This document shows, in pieces, positions 35,266-44,316 of a DNA stretch of 64,000 bases. Origin of the DNA: Phycisphaerae bacterium (GTDB taxonomy: Bacteria; Planctomycetota; Phycisphaerae; UBA1845; PWPN01); the NCBI GenBank assembly GCA_030372985.1, contig JAUCQB010000180.1, positions 1-64,000 on the forward strand, given 5' to 3'. The position numbers and the translations under genes are program-made. The notes beneath the pieces were generated by a model. It did not search any database and was not told where the DNA came from. It saw nothing but the letters and a program-made list of their open reading frames with translations. Each line of letters begins with the position of its first letter. The first letter of the stretch is position 1.

Positions 35266-37824
35266 ATGAGCAAATTCCAGCAACGCCTGCAGATCGTCCG
35301 TGGCTGTCTGATTCTGCTGGTGCTGATCAGTTGTCTTTTCCTGTGGGTATCCGTGCTGAGTTTCAGCCCGCTGGACGCCCCGAATCCACACGTCTACCCC
35401 CATCCTGAGCAGGCCTACAACGCCGGCGGCAAGGCCGGTGCGTGGGTGGCCTACAAGATGTTTTCATACTTCGGCAAGGGGGCCTATGCCGCGGCCGCCG
35501 GCCTGACGATGACGATTATCGTGCTGGCATGGAAGGGTCACCTGCCGTCGCTGTGGCAACGGATCATCGGCGTCAGCCTCTTGATCTCAGTGACCTCGAC
35601 GGTCTCCTACATGTTGTTGGATTCTCCCGGCAGTTTCCTCGAAGAGACAGGAGGGACTCTGGGTTACTGTCTGGCCAACTGGCTGCTGGAGTCGGTCAAC
35701 TGGATGATCTGGCCGATCCTGTTTTACGGAGCGGTTGTTGGTTTGCTCTTCACCGCCGAGGAGTTGATTCTGCAGATTCCGGCCATGCTAGGTCGGCGGC
35801 GACAACAGCTCACGGAGATTGCGTCCGCGGCGGCTCCGGCCACGCACAAAGTCGCGGCAATCGCCGGCCCCTTTCGCCGGGTCGTGGCGAGACTGACGGG
35901 GCTCTGGCCTCGGTTGAGCCCTGTGGGGGCGCCGGCCGGCGGCCGGACCTCATCGCCACTGATCGTCAGACCCAGGCCGGTATCGGCGAAGCCCAAGCCT
36001 GCGCCGACCACAGCTGATCCGGATGACGCCGACGAGGGGCAGGCAGAGGATCGGGACGACTCGGACCCGGCGGCAGCCAAGGCTGAGAAGACTGCGGCGG
36101 CCGTGGCCACTGAAGAAATTGACGACGAATCCGCCGCCACCGAGGCGAGCGATCACGATGAGCCGCTTCTGCCCGCGCCTGCGGCCATCAAACCTCCGCC
36201 GATGGTCGTGAACTTCCCTACTCCACCCAAGCCCTCCACGACGCCTCAGCCGATCGTCCCCCCGAAGCCCTATCCGGCACAGTTGGGTGAGTGGACCTTC
36301 CCGCCCGTTTCCTCGCTTGTCGAGCCTGAATACAGCTTCACCTCACAACAGGAAGCCATGGTTCGGGAGAAAGCCCAGGATCTTCAGAAGGCCCTGCACG
36401 AATACGGCATCGAGGCCCACGTGGTGACCATCGACACGGGGCCGGTGATCACGATGTTTGAATTACAGGTGGCTCCCGGTGTCAAGCTGAGCCAGATCAC
36501 CTCACTGGCCAATGACATCGCCAGGTCCCTTTACGCCCCCAGCGTACGTGTGGTCGCGCCCATACCAGGAAAGAACACCATCGGCATCGAGGTCCCGAAC
36601 CTCAACAAGGAGAAGGTCCGCCTGAAGGAACTCATGACCATGGGCGGCGACAGCGTCCGCCGGATGGCCCTGCCGTTGTTCCTGGGCAAGGATGCGAGCG
36701 GCCGGGCGCTGATCGGCGACCTGGCGGGGATGCCGCACATGTTGATCGCCGGTACCACCGGCTCAGGCAAGAGCGTTTGCATCAACTCGATCATCATGTC
36801 CCTTCTCATGACCCAGCGTCCGGACATGGTCAAGCTGATTCTCGTTGACCCGAAAATGGTCGAAATGAGCACCTTCCGTGACGTGCCCCACCTCATGTGC
36901 CCGATCGTGACCGAAATCGAACGGGCCGAGAAGATCCTCTCATGGGCGACGGAGAAGATGGACGAACGATACGCGCTGCTGGCCGAGGCGGGTGTGCGAA
37001 ACATCAGCGCCTACAACCGGCTTTCTGAGCAGGAAAAACTCGACCGATTCCAGCCCACCACGGAGGATGAGACAGCACAGATCCCCAAGCATCTGCCTTA
37101 CGTCATCGTCATCATCGACGAATTGGCGGACATGATGATGACGTCGGCCAAGGAGGTGGAGGCGCACCTGGCCCGACTCGCACAAAAGAGTCGGGCGGTC
37201 GGCATCCACATTATCGTCGCCACGCAACGGCCGGAGGCCAAGATCGTCACCGGCCTGATCAAGAGCAACCTGCCGTGCCGCATCGCGTTTCGCGTTGCCT
37301 CTCGCATGGATTCGCGCATCGTTCTCGACCAGAACGGCGCCGAGGTGCTCATGGGCCAGGGCGACATGCTCTATCTGCCACCCGGATCCTCAAAGCTGGT
37401 TCGCGCTCAGGGAACATTTCTCGAGGACTCGGAGGTCCGCGAGGTCATCGGCTTCCTTCGCGAGAGGAGCAAGCCCGAGTTTCACCCCGAGCTCATGCAG
37501 CTCGGCAAGGCGGAAGCCTCGGGCGACGGGCCGCGTGACGAGCTGTTCGACCAGGCCGTGGACATCATTCTGGAGACCGGCCGCGGCAGCGTGAGCCTGC
37601 TCCAGCGGCGGCTGGCAATCGGCTACTCACGTGCCAGCCGCCTCATCGAGGAGATGGCCGCGGCCGGCATTGTCGGTGAATACACCGGCAGCCAGGCCCG
37701 CAAAGTGCTCGTCACCGCCGAGGAATGGCAGGTCCGCAAAGAGCAGGAGGCCACCCGCATCCGCCAGTCAGCGCTGCAGGACGGCGGGGTGCCGGATATG
37801 CTCTTCGATGACGACATTGACTGA
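35266..37824 (+). CDS. ftsK: DNA translocase FtsK/SpoIIIE
   Basis: An 852-aa protein; GGAGG lies 11 bases before the ATG. The N-terminal membrane domain has about four helices (12-32, 65-85, 100-120 and 148-165). A long charged and Pro-rich linker (about 200-340) follows. The motor part (alpha, beta) has Walker A AGTTGSGKS (about 494-502), Walker B VIVIIDELADMMM (about 612-624) and sensor regions. The gamma winged-helix domain (about 755-822, VDIILETGRGSVSLLQRRLAIGYSRASRLIEEM) reads chromosome polarity signals. FtsK pumps DNA through the division septum and activates dimer resolution. Many planctomycetes lack FtsZ, so its presence here is noteworthy. It has its own promoter region. Confidence 0.97.
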   Translation: MSKFQQRLQIVRGCLILLVLISCLFLWVSVLSFSPLDAPNPHVYPHPEQAYNAGGKAGAWVAYKMFSYFGKGAYAAAAGLTMTIIVLAWKGHLPSLWQRIIGVSLLISVTSTVSYMLLDSPGSFLEETGGTLGYCLANWLLESVNWMIWPILFYGAVVGLLFTAEELILQIPAMLGRRRQQLTEIASAAAPATHKVAAIAGPFRRVVARLTGLWPRLSPVGAPAGGRTSSPLIVRPRPVSAKPKPAPTTADPDDADEGQAEDRDDSDPAAAKAEKTAAAVATEEIDDESAATEASDHDEPLLPAPAAIKPPPMVVNFPTPPKPSTTPQPIVPPKPYPAQLGEWTFPPVSSLVEPEYSFTSQQEAMVREKAQDLQKALHEYGIEAHVVTIDTGPVITMFELQVAPGVKLSQITSLANDIARSLYAPSVRVVAPIPGKNTIGIEVPNLNKEKVRLKELMTMGGDSVRRMALPLFLGKDASGRALIGDLAGMPHMLIAGTTGSGKSVCINSIIMSLLMTQRPDMVKLILVDPKMVEMSTFRDVPHLMCPIVTEIERAEKILSWATEKMDERYALLAEAGVRNISAYNRLSEQEKLDRFQPTTEDETAQIPKHLPYVIVIIDELADMMMTSAKEVEAHLARLAQKSRAVGIHIIVATQRPEAKIVTGLIKSNLPCRIAFRVASRMDSRIVLDQNGAEVLMGQGDMLYLPPGSSKLVRAQGTFLEDSEVREVIGFLRERSKPEFHPELMQLGKAEASGDGPRDELFDQAVDIILETGRGSVSLLQRRLAIGYSRASRLIEEMAAAGIVGEYTGSQARKVLVTAEEWQVRKEQEATRIRQSALQDGGVPDMLFDDDID

Positions 37825-38029
37825 GAACGCGTGCGAAGGAAGGTCAGGTCGAAGCCACCACCGGCGGCGGAGACCTGCCGCGGCCCGATCTTCATTATAC
37901 GGCAACCCCGGTTCGGTCTTGATCATGCGGCGGGACCCGGTCGCTGCACTGACCTTGCCTCTGCCTTACGACGCGGCCCCGGTGTAGCTCTCACACAGGC
38001 TTTGGCCAGTTACCGTCAGGAGTCACCTC

Positions 38030-40408
38030 ATGCCGCTGCGCCACTGCGCAAATTGCGTCGCTTTGTTCCTTCTCGTATCGATGTCCGCCTGCGGGCGTCC
38101 GGCGGCTGATGTGAGGTTCGATCCTCAACAGCGCGCCGGGCTGCACGCCATCGAGATGAACAAACCCGCGCAGGGCTTTTTCAAGGGCGCTGTTCTGGGC
38201 AACGGCGGCATGGGCGTCATCGTCTGCACCCGCCCCGACTCGATCATGATCCACCTCGGCCACAACGAAGTCTGGGACATCCGCATCGCCGAGAACAACC
38301 GCGAGAAGCTGGTGACTTTCGATGAGCTGTGGAGCCGGCTGAAGCGTGGCACGCCGGAGGACAAGGCGTGGTTCGATGACTACTGCAAGATGGCCCGCGA
38401 GAATTACGCCCAACCTTACCCTCGCCCCTGGCCGTGCGGCTCGGTGTTGCTCGGATTCGACCGCCGCAAGGCGGAACTGCTCGGGCATTGCGTTCGAATC
38501 GACGCCGGCAGGTGCGAAGTCCGCTTTCTGATCGACGGCCGTCCTGCCACGCTGGTTCTTTTCAACGAGATGAACGCCGATCGACTCTGGATGCGCATGG
38601 TGGACGATCTGGGCAAGCCGATCCAGGCCCCATTCGATCGCCTCCGACTGATCCCCGAGAAGGGCATGGCCACGGAGACGGCGTCGGGGACGGACACGCT
38701 CTCATTCAGACAGGTGCTGCCGGTTCTGGGCGACGATCGTGACAAAGATGAGGCCCTGCGGGTGGCCGTGCGGGTGAAAGGCAGGATCGGCGCGCCGCTG
38801 GTGCAGGATGGGCCCTTCATGGCCTGCGTGCAGTTGGAGCACGGCATGGCCCGGATTCTTTCCAAGCCTGATGTCAAGGTTCCGGAGCCCGGCGAGCATG
38901 CTTTTGCCGCCGCGTCGGCCGAGGCCACCCGGGTCTGGAAGGATTACTGGAGCCTGTCGGGCGTTCAACTGGACGACGAGTTCCTCGAGCGGGCCTGGTA
39001 TCGCAACATGTACTTTCTGAACTGCGCGGTACGGCCGGGGGTGGTGTGTCCCGGCCTGTTCGCCAACTGGAGCTACAAGAACATTGGCACCGCCTGGCAC
39101 GGCGATTATCACACCAACTACAACCTCCAGCAGCCGTTCTGGGTGACGTTCTCGTCGAACCGGGTCGACAAGCACCTGCCATACGTGGATCTCGTGCATT
39201 TTCTTCTGCCGGTCAGCCGCGACTGGGCGAAGAACCATTACAAACTGCCTGGGGCGTTTTTCCCGCACTCGGCCTATCCGGTCGAGATGACCATGATGCC
39301 GTATCCGGTGCCGACGTGGGGCGCGGAGGTATGCGAGACGCCGTGGGTGGTCCAGAGTCTGTGGTGGCACTATCTGTACACCATGGACAAGGAGTTTCTC
39401 CGGGACCGGGCCTTCGGGCCGATTCGCGAGGCGGTTCAGTTCCTCAATGCCTACATGCGACGGCCCGATGCCCACGGCCCGCAGCGGAAAGATGACAGGT
39501 ACCACATCTATCCGACGGTAGTGCCCGAGCTGCACGGGCTAAAAGTCGATCCGGCATTTTGTGCCGACTGTATCGTGGACCTGACGTTGACCAAGTTCGT
39601 GTTCAAGGCCTATCTGCAGGCCTGCAGGATTCTCGGACGCGATCGGGAGGAAGCGTCCCTGATGCGCGACGTTCGAGAGATCCTCGATCATTTCCCCGAG
39701 TACACCACGGCCGAGAGTCATCGCGGCAATGTCTTCGTTTCAGTCTCCGGCGAGAGCCCCGAGCAGGTTTACAACACACCGAACCCGTTGATGCCGGTTT
39801 TCCCCGGCGAGGACATCGGGCTGCATTCGCCGAAAGAGATCCTGGAGGTCGCCCTCAACACCTGGCACAACCAGCGTAACGAGGGCGGCAACGAACTGGT
39901 GTTCCTGAACCTGCAGGGGGCGAGGCTGGGGGTGCTGGATCTCGAGAAGTTCAAAAGGCAGATCAACTACTGCCTGTTGCCCAACGGAACCTGCGCGGAC
40001 ATGGTCCTGCAGGCCGGCGGCCGGTACTCCGACGAGACCGATTATGCCTTCATGGCCCCGATGGGGATCTGGTTCGAGAACTTCTCGCTGCCGGTCGTGG
40101 TCAACGAATGCCTCCTGCAAAGCTACACGGGGCAACTGCGATTCTTCCCCAACTGGCCCAGGGATAAAGATGCGGCTTTCCAGGATCTTCGGGCGGTGGG
40201 AGCGTTTCTGGTCAGCGCCGAGATGAAGAAGGGCCGAGTGTCGTGGATCCGCGTTCGGGCCGAGGTCGGTGGTCCGCTGCGGATCATCAACCCATGGCCG
40301 GGCAAGGTCGACGTGGTTCGCGGAGATTCGACCCAGACGATGAGCGGTGAGCTTCTTGAACTCGACACCCATGCCGGAGAGACATTCATCTTCCGGGCAC
40401 AGAGCTGA
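38030..40408 (+). CDS. GH95-like six-hairpin glycosidase lipoprotein
   Basis: A 792-aa protein with AGGAG 8 bases before the ATG. The signal peptide ends at a lipobox (SMSAC21). An N-terminal beta-sandwich (about 25-280) precedes an (alpha/alpha)6 barrel (about 300-690) and a beta C-terminal domain (about 700-790, INPWPGKVDVVRG). This is the layout of family 95 alpha-L-fucosidases and alpha-L-galactosidases. The catalytic Asn pair is seen as Asn363 and Asn365 in GDYHTNYNLQQPFW. An acid residue is expected near residues 430-470. It probably releases L-fucose or L-galactose from a polysaccharide outside the cytoplasm. Its stop codon is part of a heptamer repeat. It heads a co-oriented set with the two sialidase-like genes. 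Confidence 0.72.
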   Translation: MPLRHCANCVALFLLVSMSACGRPAADVRFDPQQRAGLHAIEMNKPAQGFFKGAVLGNGGMGVIVCTRPDSIMIHLGHNEVWDIRIAENNREKLVTFDELWSRLKRGTPEDKAWFDDYCKMARENYAQPYPRPWPCGSVLLGFDRRKAELLGHCVRIDAGRCEVRFLIDGRPATLVLFNEMNADRLWMRMVDDLGKPIQAPFDRLRLIPEKGMATETASGTDTLSFRQVLPVLGDDRDKDEALRVAVRVKGRIGAPLVQDGPFMACVQLEHGMARILSKPDVKVPEPGEHAFAAASAEATRVWKDYWSLSGVQLDDEFLERAWYRNMYFLNCAVRPGVVCPGLFANWSYKNIGTAWHGDYHTNYNLQQPFWVTFSSNRVDKHLPYVDLVHFLLPVSRDWAKNHYKLPGAFFPHSAYPVEMTMMPYPVPTWGAEVCETPWVVQSLWWHYLYTMDKEFLRDRAFGPIREAVQFLNAYMRRPDAHGPQRKDDRYHIYPTVVPELHGLKVDPAFCADCIVDLTLTKFVFKAYLQACRILGRDREEASLMRDVREILDHFPEYTTAESHRGNVFVSVSGESPEQVYNTPNPLMPVFPGEDIGLHSPKEILEVALNTWHNQRNEGGNELVFLNLQGARLGVLDLEKFKRQINYCLLPNGTCADMVLQAGGRYSDETDYAFMAPMGIWFENFSLPVVVNECLLQSYTGQLRFFPNWPRDKDAAFQDLRAVGAFLVSAEMKKGRVSWIRVRAEVGGPLRIINPWPGKVDVVRGDSTQTMSGELLELDTHAGETFIFRAQS

Positions 40409-40663
40409 AAGCTGAGAGCTGGCCCCAGAATCCGTTCTGGGGCCTACCGGTTGACGATTCCAATCGTCATTCACAACCAAATGCGGAAGGGATTCCGCGA
40501 ACGAGGTGGCCCGGAAGGGATTCCGGGCCGAGCGGAAAGCTGAGAGCTGGCCCCAGAATCCGTTCTGGGGCCCACCGGTTGACGATTCCAATCGTCATTC
40601 ATAACCAAATGCGGAAGGGATTCCGCGAACGAGGTGGCCCGGAAGGGATTCCGGGCCGAGCGG
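40408..40663 (+). repeat. Tandem 128-bp repeat, each unit carrying four hairpins
   Basis: Copy 1 (40408-40535) and copy 2 (40536-40663) differ at only two positions. Each unit holds four consecutive palindromes with 4-base loops: GGCCCCAGAA/TTCTGGGGCC (40421-40444), GACGAT/ATCGTC (40453-40468), GCGGAA/TTCCGC (40483-40498) and GGCCCGGAA/TTCCGGGCC (40508-40529). It starts at the last base of the GH95 stop codon and lies upstream of the sialidase gene. A homologous, diverged cassette is at 52854-53097. It carries no coding signal. Confidence 0.93.
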
Positions 40664-40672
40664 AGATGCATG

Positions 40673-40703
40673 GCTCAAAGCTGACCGCTGACTGCTGACA
40701 GCT
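40673..40703 (+). repeat. Heptamer repeat GCTGAYN just before the sialidase gene
   Basis: Four seven-base units (GCTCAAA, GCTGACC, GCTGACT, GCTGACA) plus a partial GCT. They match the heptamer family seen at 45857-45884 and 48273-48303. The array lies 24 bases before the sialidase start. Confidence 0.85.
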
Positions 40704-40727
40704 ACTCACACAACGATTGGAGCATCG

Positions 40728-42017
40728 ATGAAAAGATACGCCATTCTGGCCATGATTGGCATCGTATCCCTGGCCGGCTGCGACGCTCTGGTCAGCCGAC
40801 CGGACCGGATCGTTTACATTCCCGCCGGCTGGAAGGGTCCCGACGCCACCAATCAGCACTTCATCGTTGTTCCCACGCCCAAGCGGACGTTTCTGGCCTT
40901 CTGGACGCAGGCCCATGTCGAAAACGGCCCGGACCAGCACGTGGTCATGAGTCGCAGCGACGATCAGGGCGGAACATGGACGCGGCCACTGACGCTGGCC
41001 GGGGATCCTTCCGGCAAGAGCGGGCGGATTGCCTCCTGGCAGATGCCCTTTGTCGTCCCGCACAGCGGCCGCGTGTACCTGTTCTGGAACCAGAATGTTG
41101 GCGTGGTCGATGCCCGCGAGGACACCACTGGTGCGCTCGCCTGCCGCTGGTCGGATGATGACGGCCGCACCTGGTCCGACGTGCGGACCCTGCCCATCCG
41201 CAAATCGGCGATTTCAGATCCCGACCCGAACGCCCCGGAAAACTGGGTCGCCTATCAGGGGCCGATCATCACCCGCAGCGGCGAGGTCATGGTTGGGTTC
41301 ACGCGGTGGGCCAGCAAGAAGGTGCAGCCCAAGGGCGGTCTGTTCGACCGCGATTCCGAGATCTGGTTTCTGCGGTTCGACAACATCCTCTCCGAGTCGG
41401 ACCCGACGAAGCTTCGGGTCACCACGCTGCCCGACGGCGATCATGGCCTGCGGGTTCAGTCGCCGGATAATCCCGAGGTCAGCGTGGCCCAGGAGCCGAC
41501 ATTCCAGGAGTTATCCGACGGCCGGCTGATCGCGGTGATGCGGACGCGGACCGGTTACGTTCACTATGCATTGTCCGCCGACGGCGGGCACACCTGGGAC
41601 CAGCCACGGCCGTTGCGTTTCGCGCCCGGCGGCCCGCCGATCCCGCAACCGCTGGCATCCAGCCCGCTGTACAAGCTCCGCGACGGCCGATACCTGCTGA
41701 TTTTCCACAACAACCGCGGCGACGCTTTCGGGGCCAAGGGTGTGGCCGATTCCGCGAAGAACCGCCGACCGGTCTTCGTGGCCGTCGGGCGTGAGGTCGC
41801 CGACAAGGATCATCCGCTGGTCTTCAGCAGGCCGCGCCTGCTGGCCGACAACAACGGCCGGACCGGCGGCCGCAAAGGTACCACGCAGATCGGCACCTAC
41901 CCGAGCCTGTTCGAGTTCGAGGGCAGAGTGTACTTCTGGTATCCCGATCGCAAGCACTATCTGCTGGGCAAGATCCTGACGGCAGAGCTGCTCGATGACG
42001 CGGGGCTGCCGAGATGA
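40728..42017 (+). CDS. Sialidase-like six-bladed beta-propeller lipoprotein
   Basis: A 429-aa lipoprotein (signal peptide 1-18, lipobox SLAGC). Asp-box (BNR) repeats are seen: SDDQGGTW (about 86), SDDDGRTW (about 143) and SADGGHTW (about 285). Conserved Arg-rich blades (MRTRTGYVHYALS, GGRKGTTQIGTYPSL) fit an exo-sialidase fold. The typical catalytic Tyr and Glu are not identified with certainty. Family members cleave sialic acids or related acidic or deoxy sugars. It follows the GH95-like gene, and the next gene starts 91 bases after its stop and also carries a sialidase domain. Substrate inference: host-, algal- or EPS-derived glycans. Confidence 0.8.
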   Translation: MKRYAILAMIGIVSLAGCDALVSRPDRIVYIPAGWKGPDATNQHFIVVPTPKRTFLAFWTQAHVENGPDQHVVMSRSDDQGGTWTRPLTLAGDPSGKSGRIASWQMPFVVPHSGRVYLFWNQNVGVVDAREDTTGALACRWSDDDGRTWSDVRTLPIRKSAISDPDPNAPENWVAYQGPIITRSGEVMVGFTRWASKKVQPKGGLFDRDSEIWFLRFDNILSESDPTKLRVTTLPDGDHGLRVQSPDNPEVSVAQEPTFQELSDGRLIAVMRTRTGYVHYALSADGGHTWDQPRPLRFAPGGPPIPQPLASSPLYKLRDGRYLLIFHNNRGDAFGAKGVADSAKNRRPVFVAVGREVADKDHPLVFSRPRLLADNNGRTGGRKGTTQIGTYPSLFEFEGRVYFWYPDRKHYLLGKILTAELLDDAGLPR

Positions 42018-42108
42018 TTGGCTCGGTCCGAAATCGCGGTGTGGTACGGAATTACCCGAGCACAAGAATGCCACGAATAGTCTTGGCCATTTGCAGCGAG
42101 GACGACGG

Positions 42109-44223
42109 ATGATCACGAGAATAGCCTTTGTCACAGCCGTGGCGGTTGCCATGGCATCGCCCCTTCTGTTCGGTGACGAGCGGTTGCCCGAAGCGAGGCC
42201 GGTTCCCGATGTCACGGTGACTCCCCTGCCCTATGACCAGGCGTCGTTTCAGCATCGCGGCCGTGAGCTGACGCGATACCACTTCGGCCCGACGCTCAAC
42301 CGGCCGTTTCTGTTCCCACTGATCGGCCCGGCCGGGTGCAGCTACACGCGCATGGGGCACCCGCAAGACCCCATCGGCCACAGCCATCACAATTCCGTGT
42401 GGATCTCCCATCAGAACGTCAACGGGGTCAACTTCTGGGAAGATGGCGACGCTCGGATCGTCTGCGAGGGAGTCTCTCGATACGAGGACGGCCTTCAGCA
42501 GGCGGCCTTGCTTGCCCTGAACGCGTGGCAGGACGCCGACGGCAAGACGTTGATGATCGAGCAGCGCCGCGTCGCGGTCGAACCGCTCGACGGCAACGAA
42601 TGGCTGATGTTCATCGACATCCGCCTCGACGCTCCGGAAAACGGTGAGGCGACCCTCAACACCAGTCCATTCGGCCTGATCGGCGTGCGTATGGCCAAGA
42701 CCATCGGTGTTCGTGACGGCGGCGGGCGGATTCTCAACTCGGACGGCCTTCGAAACGAGAAGGAGGTTTTCCGGAAGCCCGCCCGATGGGTTGATTACAG
42801 CGGCCCGGCCGCAACCGACGCCACCGGCGGCATCACCCTGATGAATCATCCGGCCAATCCGAACCACCCGGTGCCCTTCCATGTGCGCGACGACGGCTGG
42901 ATGGGAGCCAGCCTGACACTGAACCAGCCGCTGACCGTCCGACCGGCAGCACCGCTGCGGCTGCGCTACGGCTTGTGGATCCACGCGGGCATACCCGGCA
43001 CTGAGCGGATCGATCCACTGTGGAAGCGGTTCGCCCAAGCGCCCATGCCTGAGATGGGGCCGCCGAGCCGAGGCACAACCGCATCAAGACCTGCGCTGAT
43101 CGACCGGACGAGCAGGCCGGCAGCCGCAGGGCCGCTCGAACCTCGAACCATCGGCGGCGAGCCGATCGCGGTATTCCGGGACCCGACCCGATACACGAGT
43201 TTCCCGGATGTCGAGCGACTGCCCGACGGGCGGCTCTTGTGCGTCTTTCGCGATGCGAGCTTCCCGGAGCCTGTCAGACACATCGAGGCAGATGCCCGCG
43301 TCGTCGGCTCGACGTCGAGCGACGGCGGCCGCACGTGGTCCCGGCCGTTCGTCATTTACGACGACCCGGACTGCCAGAACGATCCGTCCGTTGCGGTGCT
43401 TGGCGATGGCCGTCTGCTGCTGAACTTCTTCAACTGGGTCGGCCGCAGCGAGGCCTACGTCAAGCAGCACAATCCCCCATACGCCCGGCGCGTCGACCGC
43501 GGGGTCTGGGGCGACTACGCCGAGCCCGGCGGGGTGAAAACGCTCTGGGGCAAGGCCCGCTCCCTCGAATGGGAGTCAAAACGCGACGACATCAAGAGCA
43601 AGGCAGAACAGTTGCTGGCCACCTCGTCATCGGCCATCGAGACATCGAAAGGCACGCTCCTGCTACCGGTTTACGGGCGGTCGACATCGCAGCCCGTCGA
43701 TCAGGCCTATGTGCTTCGCAGTACCGACGGCGGCAGGACATGGAGCGACCAGATTCTGCTGGCGGTCGATGCCGGCGGCAAGATCGCCATGCAGGAGCCG
43801 GCCCTCGTCGAAAACGCAGACGGCACGATCATCGCGGTGATGCGGACCACCAACGCCCAGGACCACATGTTCACCGCTCGATCCGACGACGACGGTCTGA
43901 CCTGGTCGTCGCCCGAGCGCCTCTCGCTGATCGGGCACCCGGCCGACCTGGTGCGGCTGCCCGACAAGCGTGTTCTGTTGGTCTACGGCTACCGGCATCA
44001 GCCCTTCGGCGTGCGAGCCTGCGTCAGCGACGACGGCGGTAAGACCTGGGACGTGGGGCGGGAGCTGGTGATCGCCGCGTCCGGCGTCAACACCGATCTC
44101 GGCTACCCGAGCGTCTGCCTGGCCGACGACCGCCACGTCGTGGTCGTCTACTACATGAACGGCCCGAACACCCGCGACCGCTGGATCGAGTGCAAGCGAA
44201 TTGCGGTTGAGGAACTGAATTGA
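42109..44223 (+). CDS. PmoA-type (DUF6807) and sialidase fusion protein, secreted
   Basis: A 704-aa protein from the ATG at 42109 (GAGGA about 7 bases upstream); 38 upstream residues overlap the previous gene and are not convincing. After a signal peptide (1-20) the N-terminal part (about 30-310) is a PmoA-family domain with the block FLFPLIGPAGCSYTRMGHPQDPIGHSHHNSVWISH. A sialidase/BNR propeller follows (about 350-700) with Asp boxes SSDGGRTW, STDGGRTW, SDDDGLTW and SDDGGKTW. PmoA-like domains and sialidases are usually separate genes, so fusion of the two is notable. It probably acts on a glycan in the same pathway as the upstream genes (inference). Confidence 0.82.
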   Translation: MITRIAFVTAVAVAMASPLLFGDERLPEARPVPDVTVTPLPYDQASFQHRGRELTRYHFGPTLNRPFLFPLIGPAGCSYTRMGHPQDPIGHSHHNSVWISHQNVNGVNFWEDGDARIVCEGVSRYEDGLQQAALLALNAWQDADGKTLMIEQRRVAVEPLDGNEWLMFIDIRLDAPENGEATLNTSPFGLIGVRMAKTIGVRDGGGRILNSDGLRNEKEVFRKPARWVDYSGPAATDATGGITLMNHPANPNHPVPFHVRDDGWMGASLTLNQPLTVRPAAPLRLRYGLWIHAGIPGTERIDPLWKRFAQAPMPEMGPPSRGTTASRPALIDRTSRPAAAGPLEPRTIGGEPIAVFRDPTRYTSFPDVERLPDGRLLCVFRDASFPEPVRHIEADARVVGSTSSDGGRTWSRPFVIYDDPDCQNDPSVAVLGDGRLLLNFFNWVGRSEAYVKQHNPPYARRVDRGVWGDYAEPGGVKTLWGKARSLEWESKRDDIKSKAEQLLATSSSAIETSKGTLLLPVYGRSTSQPVDQAYVLRSTDGGRTWSDQILLAVDAGGKIAMQEPALVENADGTIIAVMRTTNAQDHMFTARSDDDGLTWSSPERLSLIGHPADLVRLPDKRVLLVYGYRHQPFGVRACVSDDGGKTWDVGRELVIAASGVNTDLGYPSVCLADDRHVVVVYYMNGPNTRDRWIECKRIAVEELN

Positions 44224-44316
44224 AAAACGGGCGATGCGTTCGCCACTGCGCGTCTGGCACGCCAAGCGAGGCAGTTTTTCAACAGACTCCCGGCTGACCG
44301 CCGCGAGGCGACGGCC

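Noticed and set aside
40408-40663. Insertion sequence or MITE
   Set aside because: No terminal inverted repeat spanning the unit, no target duplication and no transposase; the palindromes are internal and separate.
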